Shown in pieces: positions 55,604-64,000 of a DNA stretch of 64,000 bases; the first letter of the stretch is position 1; the number at the start of each line of letters is the position of its first letter. The notes beneath the pieces are model-generated. The model did no database searches and was not told where the DNA came from. It worked only from the letters and a program-made list of their open reading frames with translations. The translations under genes were made by a program, and so were the position numbers. Source of the stretch: Candidatus Bipolaricaulota bacterium (GTDB lineage Bacteria; Bipolaricaulota; Bipolaricaulia; Bipolaricaulales; Bipolaricaulaceae); the NCBI GenBank assembly GCA_014360995.1, contig JACIWL010000005.1:1-64000 (forward strand). The letters are read 5' to 3'.

Positions 55604-56988
55604 ACAGCCTCGAGGTCGGAGAAGGGCTCGCGCCGATCAGCCAAGGACTGGAAGCGCTCGTGCCCTTTTCCTGCGATGACCACGCAATCGCCAGGCCCTG
55701 CGCACCGCAAAGCCCAGCGGATGGCCTCCGCCCGCTCCAAAATCACCGCCCACGTCCCCCCTACTTCCGCCACTCCCGCAGCAATCTCCGCCGCAATTTT
55801 GCGGGGATCTTCGGACTTGGGGTTGTCCGTGGTGATGAACACCAAATCGGCAATCCTTCCCGCCACCTCTCCCATGAGCCGGCGCTTTCCCTGATCCGCC
55901 TCCCCCGGACAGCCGAAGACCACGATGAGCTTTTTAGCCCCCCCGCGAAGCCCACTCAAAAGGCACCGCAAGGCCTCGGGGTTGTGGGCAAAATCCACCA
56001 CCACCTTCGCCCCAGAGGGACTAACAAATTGGGTCCACCGCCCCGGGGGAAGAGAGGCCTCCGCAAGGCGCGTCAAAAGCTCCTCCAGGGAAAAGCCCAG
56101 CCCAAGGCCCACCGTCAACGCAGCCAGGGCGTTCTCCACGTTGTGCAGGCCAGGAAAGGGAAGGAGGGCCTTTCCTCGCCTGAACTTCCCCACGATTTTG
56201 AACTGCACCCGATCTTTCTCACTGCGAATGTCCGTGGCCTGAACATCCCCCCTTCCAAGCCCATAGGTGAGAAGCTTCGCCTCTGGGGCCGCGGCGCGCA
56301 CTGCGGAAACTGGAGCGCGGGCGGAAACCACGGCAAGCCCCCCTTTGGAAAGAAGGGAAAAGAGCCGAAGTTTTGCGGAAAGATAAGCCTCCATGGAGCC
56401 GTGGAAATCCAGATGATCCCGGGAAAAACTGGTGAAGACGGCACAGGAAAGGTGAACGCCATCCACCCGGTGCTGGGCAAGGCCGATGGAAGAGGCCTCG
56501 AAGGCGAAGAATTTCTTCCCCTTGGCCAGGGCCTGGGCGGCGATGCGCTGAAGATCCGGGGCTTCGGGGGTAGTCACACAAGAAAGCCCCTCCTCCTCCA
56601 CCCGCACCGTGGTGAGGGTTTCGCAAAGTGGCAGAAGCTCCCCCAAAAGGTGCACCGTGGTGGTTTTTCCGTTAGTCCCGGTGACCCCGATGGTGATGAG
56701 TTTCCTTGTGGGATGTCCATAGAAAGCGCAAGCCGCCAGGGCCATGGCCTCGCGCGCGCTTCTTACCCGGATGTAGGGGACAGGAAGACCGGAAACCTCC
56801 CGCTCCCCCACTACTGCAGCCGCACCCTTCTTCAGCGCCTCGGGAATGAAGGCGTGGCCGTCGGCTTTCCTGCCAGGGATGGCGAAGAAGAGGTGGCCCT
56901 CTTCCACCTTCCGGGAGTCCCAGCTTAAGCCTGTGATCCAGACGCGGGGAAGCCCATCAAATCCTAAAAGCTCGGAAAGCCAGGGCAC
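55573..56988 (-). CDS. murE: UDP-N-acetylmuramyl-tripeptide synthetase (MurE)
   Basis: GVTGTNGKTTTVHLL; SRDHLDFHGSMEAYLSAKLRLF; DNPKSEDP. Confidence 0.92.
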   Translation of the reverse strand: MPWLSELLGFDGLPRVWITGLSWDSRKVEEGHLFFAIPGRKADGHAFIPEALKKGAAAVVGEREVSGLPVPYIRVRSAREAMALAACAFYGHPTRKLITIGVTGTNGKTTTVHLLGELLPLCETLTTVRVEEEGLSCVTTPEAPDLQRIAAQALAKGKKFFAFEASSIGLAQHRVDGVHLSCAVFTSFSRDHLDFHGSMEAYLSAKLRLFSLLSKGGLAVVSARAPVSAVRAAAPEAKLLTYGLGRGDVQATDIRSEKDRVQFKIVGKFRRGKALLPFPGLHNVENALAALTVGLGLGFSLEELLTRLAEASLPPGRWTQFVSPSGAKVVVDFAHNPEALRCLLSGLRGGAKKLIVVFGCPGEADQGKRRLMGEVAGRIADLVFITTDNPKSEDPRKIAAEIAAGVAEVGGTWAVILERAEAIRWALRCAGPGDCVVIAGKGHERFQSLADRREPFSDLEAVQQLVGASLK

Positions 56989-57056
56989 AAGGGCAATCTA
57001 GCCGAACTCCTCGGGAAAGGGAGGGACAAGCGGGGTTTAGAAAAGTTCAGTTTGAC

Positions 57057-57569
57057 CTAGGTGTGCTTGTCGGCGACGACGGAGGCCGCGTAGGCTTCGG
57101 GTTTGGTGCGCACGAAGAACCCGCTTCCGCGGATGGCGCCCACCACTTCCTCCACAAGCTCGCGGGTGCGGCCGCCGCGGCCGATGTCCACGTGGATCTC
57201 CAAGCGGCAATCGAAAATGCCTCGCTCCTTGAACGCCTGGATCAGGGCCTGGGCCGTCTCGTAAGAAAGCCAGGCCTCCCGCCAGATCCGGTCCCGCAAG
57301 GTTTTTGGCTTACGCTCCACAACCCGACGCCAAAAGTACCGGCCGCCCCGCCCCACCCGGTGCACCACGATGGCCGTGACGTACTCCGCCTCGCCGTAGT
57401 AGGTTTGGGAATCGGTGCCCACCACGATGGAGTAAACGTCATCGGGGCCGGCCGCCATCATGGCCACGATCTCATTCACCACTTCCTGGAACGTCAGCCG
57501 GCCCAAAGTGGGACTGTGGTATAAGGCTGCTTTTCCGTCCATAGCAAAACCGATTCTATGAAATGGCAC
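57057..57569 (-). CDS. DUF458/YkuK-like RNase H-fold protein
   Basis: VVGTDSQTYYGEAEYVTAIVVHRVGRGGRYFWRR; HVDIGRGGRT; KPEAYAASVVADKHT. Confidence 0.8.
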   Translation of the reverse strand: MPFHRIGFAMDGKAALYHSPTLGRLTFQEVVNEIVAMMAAGPDDVYSIVVGTDSQTYYGEAEYVTAIVVHRVGRGGRYFWRRVVERKPKTLRDRIWREAWLSYETAQALIQAFKERGIFDCRLEIHVDIGRGGRTRELVEEVVGAIRGSGFFVRTKPEAYAASVVADKHT

Positions 57570-57638
57570 AAAAAATGCAAACGGAATACCCCCGCTTTTG
57601 GGCCCATTGTGAGGCTTGGCCCTAAAAAACCGGCCAAT

Positions 57639-59009
57639 TTATCGGGCGGGGAGGGTGAAGGTGAAGCAAGCGCCGCCCTGGTTTTCCGCCCAGATCCGTC
57701 CGCCGTGGGCCTGGACGATCTCTTTGGCGATGGCCAAGCCTAAACCGCTTCCCCCTTCGGAGCGGGATTTGTCGGCCTTGTAGAACCGCTCGAAGATGTG
57801 GGGAAGGTCCTCCGGAGGGATTCCTGGGCCCTGATCTTGCACGCTCACCCAAATCTCCGGCCCTTTGCGCCGGGCGGAGACGGTGATGGTGGAACCCGGC
57901 GGGGAGAAGCGCAAGGCGTTGGAAAGAAGGTTCCCCAAAACTTGCCGGATCCGACGGGGGTCGACCTTGGCCCAAAGCCCATCCTCGACCTCCAGGGCGA
58001 TCTCTACCTCCTCTTCAGCGGCCACAGGCCTCACCGCATCAGCCACGCCCCGCACTAGCTCTCCTAAATCCACCTCCTCTTTTTCCAAGGGGAGGTGGCC
58101 GGTCTCGGCCAGGGTCAACGTCCGGAGGTCCTCGACCAGTTCGCGCAGATGCAGGGTTTCCTCATAAACCGGGGCCAGGGACTCCGGAGTGAGGGGAAAG
58201 GCCCCGTCCAAAAGGGCCTCGAGATTTCCGCAGATCACGGAGAGGGGAGTCCGGAGCTCATGGGCCACGTCGGCCAAGAATTGTCGGCGCGCGGCCTCCG
58301 CACGCTCCAAAGCTTCGGCCATGCGGTTGAAGGCCTGGGCCAATTTTCCAAGCTCATCCCTGGTGCGGATGAATACGCGGTGGGCGAGGTCGCCCTGGGC
58401 GATGCGCTCGGTGGCGTGAATCAGGCGTTGCAAAGGGGCACAAAGCTCGGCCGCCAAAAACGCCCCCAAAAGGAGGGCCACGGCCAAGGCCACCGCACCC
58501 CCGGCCAAGGCCGCCCGGCGCACAGAGGAAAGGAAGTCCTGCTCAAGGGGGGTGAGGACGGCCGGATCAAGGGGAACAAGAGTCCCGACCTGTCTCCCGC
58601 CGGCGATCACCGGGATCCCGTAAAGCTGGGCCTTCTCCTGCAGAGAGGGGTCGAGCTTAGTGTCGCGGCCCAAGAGGGAGGCCTCCCCGCTAGCCACCAC
58701 GCGGCCCTCGCGGTCCAAGAGGAGATAGCGGCCAATTTGGCCGGTAAGGGACACCGCCCGCCCCTGCCGAAAGAGGTAGACCTCCACCCGGGCCCGGAAA
58801 AGCTGATCCACTCCAGCCCAACTTCCCCGCGTCTCCCAAAGCTGCCCAAGAAGTTGGGCCAACTCCTGGCCCGCCACCTGCCGCTCCTGCAGGCGGTAGG
58901 CCTGGAACCGATCACCCAGGGCTTTAGCGGCCAAAAAGTACGTGCCCAGGGCTGTCAACACCGCCACCAGGGCCAATGCCCCCGTGAGCTTCCATCGGAA
59001 GGACATCAT
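57639..59009 (-). CDS. sensor histidine kinase
   Basis: HAMP; FLADVAHELRTPLSVICGNLEALL; VLGNLLSNALRFSP; DQGPGIPPED. Confidence 0.93.
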   Translation of the reverse strand: MMSFRWKLTGALALVAVLTALGTYFLAAKALGDRFQAYRLQERQVAGQELAQLLGQLWETRGSWAGVDQLFRARVEVYLFRQGRAVSLTGQIGRYLLLDREGRVVASGEASLLGRDTKLDPSLQEKAQLYGIPVIAGGRQVGTLVPLDPAVLTPLEQDFLSSVRRAALAGGAVALAVALLLGAFLAAELCAPLQRLIHATERIAQGDLAHRVFIRTRDELGKLAQAFNRMAEALERAEAARRQFLADVAHELRTPLSVICGNLEALLDGAFPLTPESLAPVYEETLHLRELVEDLRTLTLAETGHLPLEKEEVDLGELVRGVADAVRPVAAEEEVEIALEVEDGLWAKVDPRRIRQVLGNLLSNALRFSPPGSTITVSARRKGPEIWVSVQDQGPGIPPEDLPHIFERFYKADKSRSEGGSGLGLAIAKEIVQAHGGRIWAENQGGACFTFTLPAR

Positions 59010-59698
59010 CCACCTCCCGCCGGATTGAACTTATAGCCCACCCCATGCACAGTGATGATGTACACGGGGTTATCGGGGTCGGGCTCGATTTTGCGCCGCA
59101 GGTTCTTTATATGGGAATCCACCGTGCGGGGGATGGTGGCGTAAGTGCGGTCCCGCAGGGCGGAGAGAAGCTCCCGTCGTGTGAAAACCCGATTGGGGTA
59201 GCGGACAAGGAAGGCGAGGAGTTCGAACTCTGTCGGGGTCAAATCCAAGGGTTTATCGCCCAATCTAGCTTCGTGGGCGGCGAGGTCCAGGGTGAACGGG
59301 CCGGCGTGGATGACCTCCGCGGGCATGGCCCCTTCCGCTCGGCGGAGCACGGCCCGCACCCGCGCCGCCAGCTCCCGTAGACTAAACGGCTTCACCACGT
59401 AGTCGTCGGCGCCCATCTCCAGGCCAGCCACGCGGTCCGCCTCCTCTGCCCGCGCCGTGAGCATGATGATCGGCACCGTCGACTCCCGGCGGATCTTTTG
59501 CGCTAGCTCCAGCCCATTAATTCCGGGGAGCATGATGTCCAAAATCACCAAATCGGGCTTCAGCCCCTGAAACTTGCGCCAGCCCTCTTCCCCGTCGAAG
59601 GCCACCTCCACCCGATAGCCCTCCCGCAGGAGGTACGCCTGGACCATCCGGGCGATCTCCCGCTCGTCCTCCACCACCAGGATCGTGCGCATTTCCAT
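59006..59698 (-). CDS. OmpR-family response regulator
   Basis: ILVVEDEREIARMV; DLVILDIMLPGINGLEL; winged-helix C-terminus. Confidence 0.94.
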   Translation of the reverse strand: MEMRTILVVEDEREIARMVQAYLLREGYRVEVAFDGEEGWRKFQGLKPDLVILDIMLPGINGLELAQKIRRESTVPIIMLTARAEEADRVAGLEMGADDYVVKPFSLRELAARVRAVLRRAEGAMPAEVIHAGPFTLDLAAHEARLGDKPLDLTPTEFELLAFLVRYPNRVFTRRELLSALRDRTYATIPRTVDSHIKNLRRKIEPDPDNPVYIITVHGVGYKFNPAGGG

Positions 59699-59848
59699 GA
59701 AAGCGTACCCCCGCAACAGGCAGGGGCCAAAAGCCCCTGCCTGGGAGGGAAGCGGGCCCTTGCTCCGCCAAGAATTTTTGCGGCCCCTTGTCGAAGAGCT
59801 TTGCAGGGTTTGTGAAAGTTTCATGGAGGTCGGCTACGATCGAGGGCC

Positions 59849-61942
59849 ATGCGTCGGAACTTGGACGGACTTCTTTTCCCGCGCGCGGTGGCGGTGGTGG
59901 GCGCTTCCGCAACCCCGGGGAAGATCGGCCACGCCCTTTTCGCCAACGTTTCCACTTTCCCCGGCCCGGTGTATGGGGTGAACCCAAAGTACAAAGAGAT
60001 CCTGGGAAGGCCCTGCGTCCCGGCGATCTCGGCCCTCCCCGAGCCGGTGGATTTGGCGGTCATCGTCATCCCCGCGGAGGGGGTGGTGGAGGCCCTGCGG
60101 GAGTGCGGAAAACACGGAATAAAGAACGCGGTGGTCATCAGCGCTGGGTTCAAGGAGTGCGGAGCAGAGGGGGCAAAAAGGGAGCAGGAGCTGGTGCGAG
60201 TGGCGGAGGAGTATGAGCTGAATGTTCTTGGACCCAACGTTTTAGGGCTCATCTCCACCAGGGCTGGGCTCAATGCTACCTTCGCCCCCCGGGGGGCCCT
60301 TCCCGGCCCCATCGCCTTCATCTCCCAGTCTGGGGCGTTTTGCACCTCCGTACTGGACTGGGCGTGGAAGGAAAAGCTCGGCTTTTCTTATGTGGTGTCG
60401 CTTGGGAACAAGGCAATCTTAGATGAGACCGATTTTCTTTCCGCCTTCGCCGACGATCCCGAGGTGAAGGTGATCGTGGCCTACCTCGAGGGAATAAAGG
60501 ACGGGCCGAGGTTCATGGAGGTGGCCCGGGAGGTGGCCCCGAAAAAGCCGGTGGTGGTGCTCAAGGCCGGAAGGGCGGAGGCCGGAGCCCGGGCCGTCTC
60601 CTCCCATACCGGGACCATGGCCGGCTCGGACTACGCTTATGATGCGGCCTTTCGTCAGTGCGGAATAATCCGGGCCCGCACGGTGGAAGAGCTCTTCGAC
60701 TTCGCCTACATACTCTCCCATCAGCCATTTCCCAAGGGAAAAAGAGTCGGAATAATGACCAACGCCGGCGGAGCAGGGGTGATGGCCGCCGACGCCGCGG
60801 AATGGGAGGGCTTAACCGTGCCCAAGCTGAGCGAGCAAACCCTCCAAGCACTGGCTAGAGAGATGCCCCCGGAAGCGGCCATTTATAACCCCGTGGACAT
60901 CGTGGGCCACGCCACCCTCCAGCAATACGCCCGGGCTCTGCAGCTCGTCTTCTCCGACCCCCAAGTGGATATGGTCGTCGCCCTTTCCGCTCCCCATCCT
61001 GTCCTCAAGTTTTCCGATCTGGCGAGGGCCGTGGCCCGGGAGCAGGCCCGAACCGAAAAGCCTGCCGTGGTGAGCTTCATGGCCGGGGAGCTTGGGGAGG
61101 AGGCAGAGGAAGTTTTAAGGGGTGCAGGAATTCCCTTTTTCTTCGACCCCGCCCGTGCCGTGCGGGCCCTGGCCACCTTGGCTAAATACGCAGAAATCCG
61201 CACAAGGCCTAAGCAAGACCCGCCCAAGTTCCCTGTCGATCAAGAAAAGGCCAAAAAAATCCTGGCTGAGGCCCGGAAAAAGGGCCGTGTCAGGCTTGGT
61301 CTAGAGGCGGCGGGAATTCTCTCCGCCTACGGGATCCCCTTCGCCCAAGGCGATCTGGCCAAAACCGCCGATGAAGCCGGCCAAATCGCGAAAAAGATCG
61401 GAGCTCCTGTAGCTTTGAAAATCGTTTCTCCTGATCTCACCCATAAGACAGAGGTGGGCGGGGTGCGCCTAAACGTCCCACCAGAGGAGGCGGACCGCGT
61501 GGCCTGGGAGCTTTTGAACGCCATCCGTAAACGCTTCCCCGAGGCGGAAATAGACGGGGTTTACGTGCAGGAGATGCTTCCTCCGGGAAGGGAAGTGATC
61601 CTGGGGATGGTGCGCGATCCCACGTTCGGGCCCCTCCTCATGTTCGGCCTGGGCGGAATCTACGTGGAGGTTCTGCGGGACGTAGCATTTGGGGTGGCCC
61701 CACTTTCCCGCGCAGAGGCCGAGGAATTGGTGGACCTCGTCCGGGGGAAAAAGCTTTTGTACGGGGTGCGCGGACAGCCGCCTGTGGATATGCCCGCTCT
61801 TGTGGACATGATTCTGCGGGTGGGGCAACTGGCCGCGGAAAACCCGGAGATCCTAGAGCTTGACCTGAACCCAATCCTCTGCTACCCAGAGCGGGTGGTG
61901 GCGGTGGATGTGCGGTTGACCGTGGCGGAGGAGGGGACATGA
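59849..61942 (+). CDS. acetate/acyl-CoA ligase (ADP-forming), fused alpha-beta
   Basis: AVVGASATPGKIG; SQSGAFCTSVLDWA; SHTGTMAGSD; ATP-grasp C-term VALKIVSPDLTHKTEVGGVRLNV. Confidence 0.9.
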   Translation: MRRNLDGLLFPRAVAVVGASATPGKIGHALFANVSTFPGPVYGVNPKYKEILGRPCVPAISALPEPVDLAVIVIPAEGVVEALRECGKHGIKNAVVISAGFKECGAEGAKREQELVRVAEEYELNVLGPNVLGLISTRAGLNATFAPRGALPGPIAFISQSGAFCTSVLDWAWKEKLGFSYVVSLGNKAILDETDFLSAFADDPEVKVIVAYLEGIKDGPRFMEVAREVAPKKPVVVLKAGRAEAGARAVSSHTGTMAGSDYAYDAAFRQCGIIRARTVEELFDFAYILSHQPFPKGKRVGIMTNAGGAGVMAADAAEWEGLTVPKLSEQTLQALAREMPPEAAIYNPVDIVGHATLQQYARALQLVFSDPQVDMVVALSAPHPVLKFSDLARAVAREQARTEKPAVVSFMAGELGEEAEEVLRGAGIPFFFDPARAVRALATLAKYAEIRTRPKQDPPKFPVDQEKAKKILAEARKKGRVRLGLEAAGILSAYGIPFAQGDLAKTADEAGQIAKKIGAPVALKIVSPDLTHKTEVGGVRLNVPPEEADRVAWELLNAIRKRFPEAEIDGVYVQEMLPPGREVILGMVRDPTFGPLLMFGLGGIYVEVLRDVAFGVAPLSRAEAEELVDLVRGKKLLYGVRGQPPVDMPALVDMILRVGQLAAENPEILELDLNPILCYPERVVAVDVRLTVAEEGT

Positions 61943-62988
61943 AGAAGCTTTACGTGGCGGGAGTGGAGGAGAAGGCGGGGAAGACCGTAGTCATTTTGGG
62001 GTTGGCGCAGGTACTGCGGGCGCGGGGGTTCCAGGTGGCCTACCGCAAGCCGGTGGGGCTGGCCCGGGCCTATCGCCATGGCCGGCCGGCCGATCCGGAT
62101 GGAGAGGTGTTGGCCGAGGCGTTGGGCGTGGAAAGGGGGGAGGAGCTTGTCCCCGTTTTGGCGGGGGAGGTGCCCCAGGCCTGGCGGCCGCCCTTAGGGG
62201 CCTGGGAGCGCATCGTGAATGCCGCCGAGGTCGCCGCGGATTTCCTCCTTCTTGAGGGCCGGGAGTGGCTGGGCCGAGGGCTCCTCTCCGGCCTTTCTGA
62301 TCTGGCCCTGGCGCAGAAACTTTCCGCTCCCATCGTTCTTGTGGCCAAATACCGGGGCGAGCCCACCGTGGACGCCATCTTGGCCGCCGCCCGCATCATC
62401 AAAGACGAAGTACGCCTTTTGGGAACCATCCTCAACGAGGTCTCCCCGGAGGCGGAACTTTCGGAAGTGCAAACCTACGCCGCGCCCTTTCTTGAGGAGG
62501 AGGGCATCCCCGTTTTGGGAACGATCCCCTTTGAACGGCGGCTTCAGGCTGTGCGCATCGGGGAGGTGCTTGAGGCGCTGGGGGCGGAGGTGGTGGTGGA
62601 AGGGGATCTGCGGACCGAGGTGGAAAGGATCCTTGTCGGGGCGATGGGCGCGGAGGCCGCGCTTCAGCACCTGCGCCGCATTCCCGGGCAACTTGTGGTC
62701 ATCACCGCCGGCGACCGCACCGACATCCAGGCCGCCGCCCTCTCCTTCCCCCGGGTGCGAGCGGTGATCCTCTCCGGCGGGATCCGCCCCGAACGGGCCA
62801 TCACCGCCCAGGCCGCCGAACAGCGAAAGACCCTGGCCGTGGCCCCCCAGGACACGTTCACCGTGGCCGAAACCGCCGACCGCCTCCTCGGCCGCACCTT
62901 CCCCCGCGACCCTGACCGCCTGGCCCTTTTGGCCCGCCTGACCGAAGAAAACTTAAACCTCGAGCGGATCCTCGAACTTTTAGGGTAG
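61939..62988 (+). CDS. AAA_26 + DRTGG domain protein (Pta N-terminal-like, no phosphotransacetylase domain)
   Basis: VAGVEEKAGKTVVILGLAQVL P-loop; VVITAGDRTDIQAAAL. Confidence 0.8.
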   Translation: MKKLYVAGVEEKAGKTVVILGLAQVLRARGFQVAYRKPVGLARAYRHGRPADPDGEVLAEALGVERGEELVPVLAGEVPQAWRPPLGAWERIVNAAEVAADFLLLEGREWLGRGLLSGLSDLALAQKLSAPIVLVAKYRGEPTVDAILAAARIIKDEVRLLGTILNEVSPEAELSEVQTYAAPFLEEEGIPVLGTIPFERRLQAVRIGEVLEALGAEVVVEGDLRTEVERILVGAMGAEAALQHLRRIPGQLVVITAGDRTDIQAAALSFPRVRAVILSGGIRPERAITAQAAEQRKTLAVAPQDTFTVAETADRLLGRTFPRDPDRLALLARLTEENLNLERILELLG

Positions 62989-63381
62989 GGCCTGCACGGC
63001 GAACGTGAGCTCGGCCGCGAGGGAGTGGGCCACGGAGCAGTAGCGCTCCTGGGAGAGCTCCGCGGCGCGCCGCAAATTCTCCTCGGGCACCCCTTCGGCA
63101 AAGTAGGCGAGATGCACCCGCTTTATCGCTTTGGGGTGCTGGTCATTTCTCTCCGCGTGGATCTCGATCCAAAACTTCCGCGGCGGGGTGCGCATCTTTT
63201 GCAGGATGGAAACGACGTCCATTCCTGTACATCCGCCTAGGGCAATGAGGAGGAGCTCCGTCGGCCGCGGTCCAGTATCCTCCCCGCCCACCTCTTTGGC
63301 CCCATCCACGAGCACGGCATGCCCGGAAGGGGGGAGCCCGACAAAGCGAAGCCCCTCGTGCCAAACGACCTTTACCTCCAT
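62980..63381 (-). CDS. OsmC family protein
   Basis: RPTELLLIALGGCTGMDVVSILQKM; RYCSVAHSL. Confidence 0.9.
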   Translation of the reverse strand: MEVKVVWHEGLRFVGLPPSGHAVLVDGAKEVGGEDTGPRPTELLLIALGGCTGMDVVSILQKMRTPPRKFWIEIHAERNDQHPKAIKRVHLAYFAEGVPEENLRRAAELSQERYCSVAHSLAAELTFAVQALP

Positions 63382-63434
63382 ACGCCCTCCTTCCCTCCAA
63401 ACTTCCACAATTTTGGAGATGTTGACAAGAGCCC

Positions 63435-63749
63435 ATGATCCAGGTAAATTTGTGTCCTGTGAGCGAGAACCTGGAGCGTTGGGCCAAGGTTTTTGCGGCC
63501 TTAGGCAGTGCGGAGCGGCTGGCGGTGGTGGCCCATCTTCTTGCCAAGCGGGGGCAGAATTGCCAGGAGCTCGCGCGGAGCCTGCGCCTTTCCACGCCAG
63601 CCCTTTCCTACCATCTGCGCATCCTGGAGGAGGCCGGGCTCATTGTGCGCGAGAAAAGGGGGCGCCGCCGCTGCCTTCGGGTGAGCCCAGAGGTTAAGGA
63701 AATTCTGCGGCCCAAAGTTTTGGCCGAACTAAGAAAGGAGGGAAAATGA
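63435..63749 (+). CDS. ArsR-family HTH regulator
   Basis: VFAALGSAERLAVVAHLLA...CQELARSLRLSTPALSYHLRILEEAGLI. Confidence 0.9.
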   Translation: MIQVNLCPVSENLERWAKVFAALGSAERLAVVAHLLAKRGQNCQELARSLRLSTPALSYHLRILEEAGLIVREKRGRRRCLRVSPEVKEILRPKVLAELRKEGK

Positions 63750-63994
63750 TGCCTGAAGAGCACGAGGTGATCGTGTACACCACCCCCACCTGTCCCTGGT
63801 GCCAGATGGTCAAGCGCTATCTTCAGGCCCGGGGGATCCCGTACACGGAGATCGACGTGTCCGCGGACTACAACGCGGCCATGGAGATGGTGCGGAAGTC
63901 GGGACAGACCGGCGTGCCGGTGGTGGAGATCGACGGGGAGATCGTGGTGGGGTTTGACCGGGAGAGGATCGACCAGCTTTTGGGGCTGGTCTGA
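63746..63994 (+). CDS. glutaredoxin-like protein (CPWC)
   Basis: VYTTPTCPWCQMVKRYLQARGIPYTEIDV; TGVPVVEIDGEIVVGFD. Confidence 0.93.
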   Translation: MMPEEHEVIVYTTPTCPWCQMVKRYLQARGIPYTEIDVSADYNAAMEMVRKSGQTGVPVVEIDGEIVVGFDRERIDQLLGLV

Positions 63995-64000
63995 GGGTGA

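Noticed and set aside
1-64000. CRISPR array, rRNA, prophage or biosynthetic gene cluster
   Set aside because: No regularly spaced repeats, cas genes, rRNA sequence, phage structural genes or NRPS/PKS modules were seen

Overview
64 kb of gene-dense, GC-rich bacterial chromosome. It is mostly housekeeping and metabolism: tRNAs, fab genes, rpsF-ssb-rpsR, rplM, asnS, cysS, ileS, purA, purB, mutL, yajC-secD, holA, murE, coaE, LonB-type protease, HtrA, MgtE, two-component system. Also present are a xer-like recombinase / MoxR-DUF58-vWA operon, a TetR-RND exporter unit and several secreted PKD-type proteins. I found no rRNA, CRISPR array, prophage or intact IS. The lineage cannot be fixed without a search; gene content suggests a deep-branching, possibly thermophilic phylum. 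Most notable observations: (1) four tRNA genes (Pro-Gly-Arg-His) joined with zero intergenic nucleotides; (2) a 1067-aa GlyA-GcvT fusion with an apparent second, degenerate GcvT-like domain in the middle; (3) an alkyltransferase-like (PVHR)-endonuclease V fusion; (4) an array of CTTNAC(C/A)AAAG motifs, including an 11-6-11 dif-like inverted repeat, just upstream of a minimal tyrosine recombinase that starts the MoxR/vWA operon; (5) divergent lonB/PLD promoters with overlapping -10 boxes that both predict leaderless mRNAs, plus similar promoters elsewhere; (6) a non-coding island after mutL with 51-bp GGGGTCAGATCTTTATTTTTT repeats resembling a remnant mobile element; (7) a duplicated ~210-aa module in a secreted PKD protein, shared with its neighbour. 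All calls come from reading the sequence and supplied ORFs; no database search was run.
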